DNA of 7,168 nt. Source: Pseudonocardiales bacterium. GTDB lineage: Bacteria > Actinomycetota > Actinomycetes > Mycobacteriales > Pseudonocardiaceae. The DNA lies in contig JAODNG010000343.1 of NCBI GenBank assembly GCA_025465385.1, positions 1 through 7,168 on the forward strand. The letters run 5' to 3'. The position numbers and the translations under genes were made by a program. Position 1 is the stretch's first letter; each line of letters begins with the position of its first letter. The notes under the pieces are model-generated. The model saw only the letters and a program-made list of their open reading frames with translations, did no database searches and was not told the DNA's origin. Shown piece after piece: positions 5,744 to 7,168 of the stretch.

Positions 5744-6541
5744 ATGGCTTTCGGAGAATTGAAGCAGCGACAGTCTGTTATGTGGGGCAACGGGCCTTAT
5801 CAGCACATCACCGAAACAGTTACCGACATCCACGCGCGCGTGATTGAGCGTCTCGCCCCGCAGCTGGGGATTCGCTGGCTGGACCTGGCATGTGGGACAG
5901 GCGCAGTCGCCGAGCTGGCTGCCAGGGCGGGTGCGAGCGTGACCGGCGTTGACCTCGCTCCGGCGCTAATCGAAACGGCCAGGCAACGGGCGCAAGAACA
6001 GAAATTCGAGATCGACTACCGGGTTGGTGACTGCGAGCGCCTCGACCTCGATGACGCTTCCTATGACAGACTGTCCTCGACTTGCGGGATCATGTTCGCG
6101 CCCGATCACGCAGCGACGGCGCATGAACTGGCGCGCGTCGTTGTACCCGGTGGCCGGATCGCCCTCGCGAACTGGACGCCGGACGGCGGCCTGGGCCAGA
6201 TGTTCAAGATGATGAGGCCATTCATGCCGACGCCGCCGCCGAGCGCTGGAGATCCATTCGCCTGGGGTCGCGAGGAGGTGGTTCGCGAGCTCCTCGGCGA
6301 CGCGTTCGAACTCGACATCGAGGAATGCGTCTCCACCCTCAACATCCCGACAGGTGAAGAATACTGGCAGCTGTTCTCGTCCAGTTACGGACCAACGAAA
6401 ACGGCGGCGGAAGCGCTCGACGAAGACCGGCGCAATGAGTTCCATCAGACATGGGTCGACTTCTTCGACACGCACTACCGGTCGGACGGCGGCGTCTCTC
6501 ACTCGCGGCAGTACCTGCTCGTCGTGGGCGTCCGACGCTGA
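5744..6541 (+). CDS. Class I SAM-dependent methyltransferase, substrate unknown
   Basis: The 265-residue protein has the Rossmann-type methyltransferase fold. Motif I, LDLACGTGA, is at residues 46-54 and binds S-adenosylmethionine. Asp70 of VTGVDLAP, at the end of strand beta 2, should bind the ribose hydroxyls. GDCERLDL (95-102) is the adenine-contacting region, and VVPGGRIALANW (133-144) is the post-core motif. The segment from about 150 to 245 is a helical insert likely to shape the substrate pocket, with SRQYLLVVGVRR as the last strand. It resembles the UbiE/Methyltransf_11 type, for which small molecules are common substrates, but nothing here identifies the acceptor. No signal peptide or membrane segment is seen. 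It has its own promoter-like region and binding site, is preceded by about 300 bases without a gene, and looks somewhat less GC-biased than its neighbours, which suggests acquisition. Confidence 0.88.
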   Translation: MAFGELKQRQSVMWGNGPYQHITETVTDIHARVIERLAPQLGIRWLDLACGTGAVAELAARAGASVTGVDLAPALIETARQRAQEQKFEIDYRVGDCERLDLDDASYDRLSSTCGIMFAPDHAATAHELARVVVPGGRIALANWTPDGGLGQMFKMMRPFMPTPPPSAGDPFAWGREEVVRELLGDAFELDIEECVSTLNIPTGEEYWQLFSSSYGPTKTAAEALDEDRRNEFHQTWVDFFDTHYRSDGGVSHSRQYLLVVGVRR

Positions 6542-6618
6542 ACGCCCTGCCGGAGCACGGTGGCACATGTGGAAGCGTCTTCGCGGCGTCACCGCCATCC
6601 TCACACCGCAACCTGGAT

Positions 6619-6656
6619 CGACCCGAGGCACCGACCTCACTACCGGAGACGGGTCG
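6619..6656. terminator. Inverted repeat between convergent genes, possible two-way terminator
   Basis: CGACCCG (6619-6625) is the reverse complement of CGGGTCG (6650-6656), with 24 bases between. GAGG (6625-6628) and CCTC (6635-6638) may form a small inner stem. A second, weaker stem pairs GTCGC (6653-6657) with GCGAC (6666-6670). The rest of the 146-base gap 6542-6687 shows no gene. Lying between the methyltransferase and uvrB stops, such a repeat could serve both strands, but no T-run is seen on either. Confidence 0.35.
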
Positions 6657-6687
6657 CGGCAGTTAGCGACGCTTGAAGGGTGTCCAG

Positions 6688-7168
6688 TTAGCGGAGGCCG
6701 GCGGCGTCCATGCCGCGGAGCTCCTTCTTCAGGTCGGCGATCTCGTCCCGGAGCCGGGCGGCCAGCTCGAACTGCAGCTCCCGGGCCGCGCCCATCATCT
6801 GGTCGGTGAGCTGCTGGATCAGATCGGCCAGCTCGGCGCGCGGCATCGACGAGGCATCCCGAGCTTCCAGCACACCGGCACTACTCCGGGTCCGGCCGGG
6901 CTCGCCGGCGGCACGTTTGCCCCGGGAGGCATTGCGCCCGGATCCGCCAACCCGCACAGCAGCGATGTCGGAGGTATCACTGGCCTCGGCGTAGACGCGC
7001 TCGAGAATATCGTTGATCTTCTTGCGTAGCGGCTGCGGATCAACCCCGCGTTCGGTGTTGTAGGCGACCTGCTTGGCCCGTCGCCGGTTGGTCTCGTCGA
7101 TGGCGCGGCGCATCGAGTCGGTAACCCTGTCGGCGTACATGTGCACCTCGCCGGACACGTTGCGCGCG
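6688..7168 (-). CDS. uvrB: UvrABC excinuclease subunit B, C-terminal part
   Basis: UvrB is the damage-verifying helicase-like subunit of nucleotide excision repair; it is loaded by UvrA and recruits UvrC to cut the DNA. On the minus strand the frame is open to the window edge, and 159 codons are visible, ending in TAA at 6690-6688. The first residues, ARNVSGEVHMYAD, are the tail of helicase motif VI (QTIGRAARN in E. coli). They are followed by the family stretch SMRRAIDETNRRRAKQ and then DPQPLRKKINDIL. A variable linker rich in Gly, Arg and Ser follows. The end, about 6733-6840, is the UVR motif (AELADLIQQL, ELQFELAARLRDEIADLKKEL), a helical hairpin that contacts UvrC. The sequence closely resembles mycobacterial UvrB and ends at the usual GMDAAGL. 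The GTG at 7158 is internal; the true start lies outside the window. Confidence 0.96.
   Translation of the reverse strand, partial: ARNVSGEVHMYADRVTDSMRRAIDETNRRRAKQVAYNTERGVDPQPLRKKINDILERVYAEASDTSDIAAVRVGGSGRNASRGKRAAGEPGRTRSSAGVLEARDASSMPRAELADLIQQLTDQMMGAARELQFELAARLRDEIADLKKELRGMDAAGLR

Noticed and set aside
5966..6640. Long minus-strand open frame opposite the methyltransferase
   Set aside because: The plus strand encodes clear methyltransferase motifs in the same place. The antisense product has no recognisable domain and is Arg/Val-rich as expected of a shadow frame.
1..7168. tRNA or rRNA genes, CRISPR arrays, insertion sequences, phage or toxin-antitoxin genes
   Set aside because: I looked for cloverleaf ends, regularly spaced identical repeats, transposase motifs and terminal repeats and saw none. 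The short 11-bp array before pyk has no spacers of CRISPR type.

Overview
The window looks like core chromosome of a GC-rich actinobacterium, most probably a member of the Mycobacteriaceae. This rests on strong third-position G/C bias, GTG and TTG starts, TANNNT -10 elements directly ahead of start codons, and proteins that read like mycobacterial TrpB, TrpA, Lgt, pyruvate kinase, TesB and UvrB. The order trpB-trpA-lgt-pyk-tesB matches what I remember of the M. tuberculosis Rv1612-Rv1618 neighbourhood, with differences noted below. No species can be named from the sequence alone.

Layout. Bases 1-1996 hold the end of a tryptophan operon: trpB, cut by the left edge, is translationally coupled to trpA by a GTGA overlap. 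A gap of about 108 bases follows. It carries a long, nearly perfect stem-loop (2020-2071) and a -10-like element placed for a leaderless lgt transcript. lgt (2105-2992) encodes prolipoprotein diacylglyceryl transferase and lacks the long acidic C-terminal tail I recall in M. tuberculosis Lgt. The next gap of 107 bases has a 10-bp hairpin, three 11-bp tandem repeats and a TANNNT box just before the GTG of pyk. pyk (3100-4524) overlaps tesB (4517-5443), which appears to use a TTG start.

Bases 5444-5743 hold no convincing gene but end in a noticeably AT-rich promoter-like patch. That patch contains TATAAT and an 8-bp inverted repeat straddling the likely transcription start. It leads, through a good ribosome binding site, into a class I SAM-dependent methyltransferase (5744-6541) that looks like an accessory gene. 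The right end is the C-terminal part of uvrB on the minus strand (6688-7168), convergent with everything else.

How the genes fit together. trpB and trpA supply the two subunits of tryptophan synthase. lgt does the first step of lipoprotein maturation at the membrane. pyk and tesB are a coupled pair that make pyruvate and hydrolyse acyl-CoA. uvrB belongs to nucleotide excision repair. These are housekeeping jobs without an obvious shared pathway. The part that departs from the ordinary is the tesB/methyltransferase/uvrB junction: from memory, M. tuberculosis has a cyd-polA-rpsA-coaE block there and uvrB points the other way, so this may be a rearrangement breakpoint holding an acquired, possibly locally regulated methyltransferase. 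I did not see a clear new multi-gene system. The most testable novelties are the regulatory structures in the three gaps.
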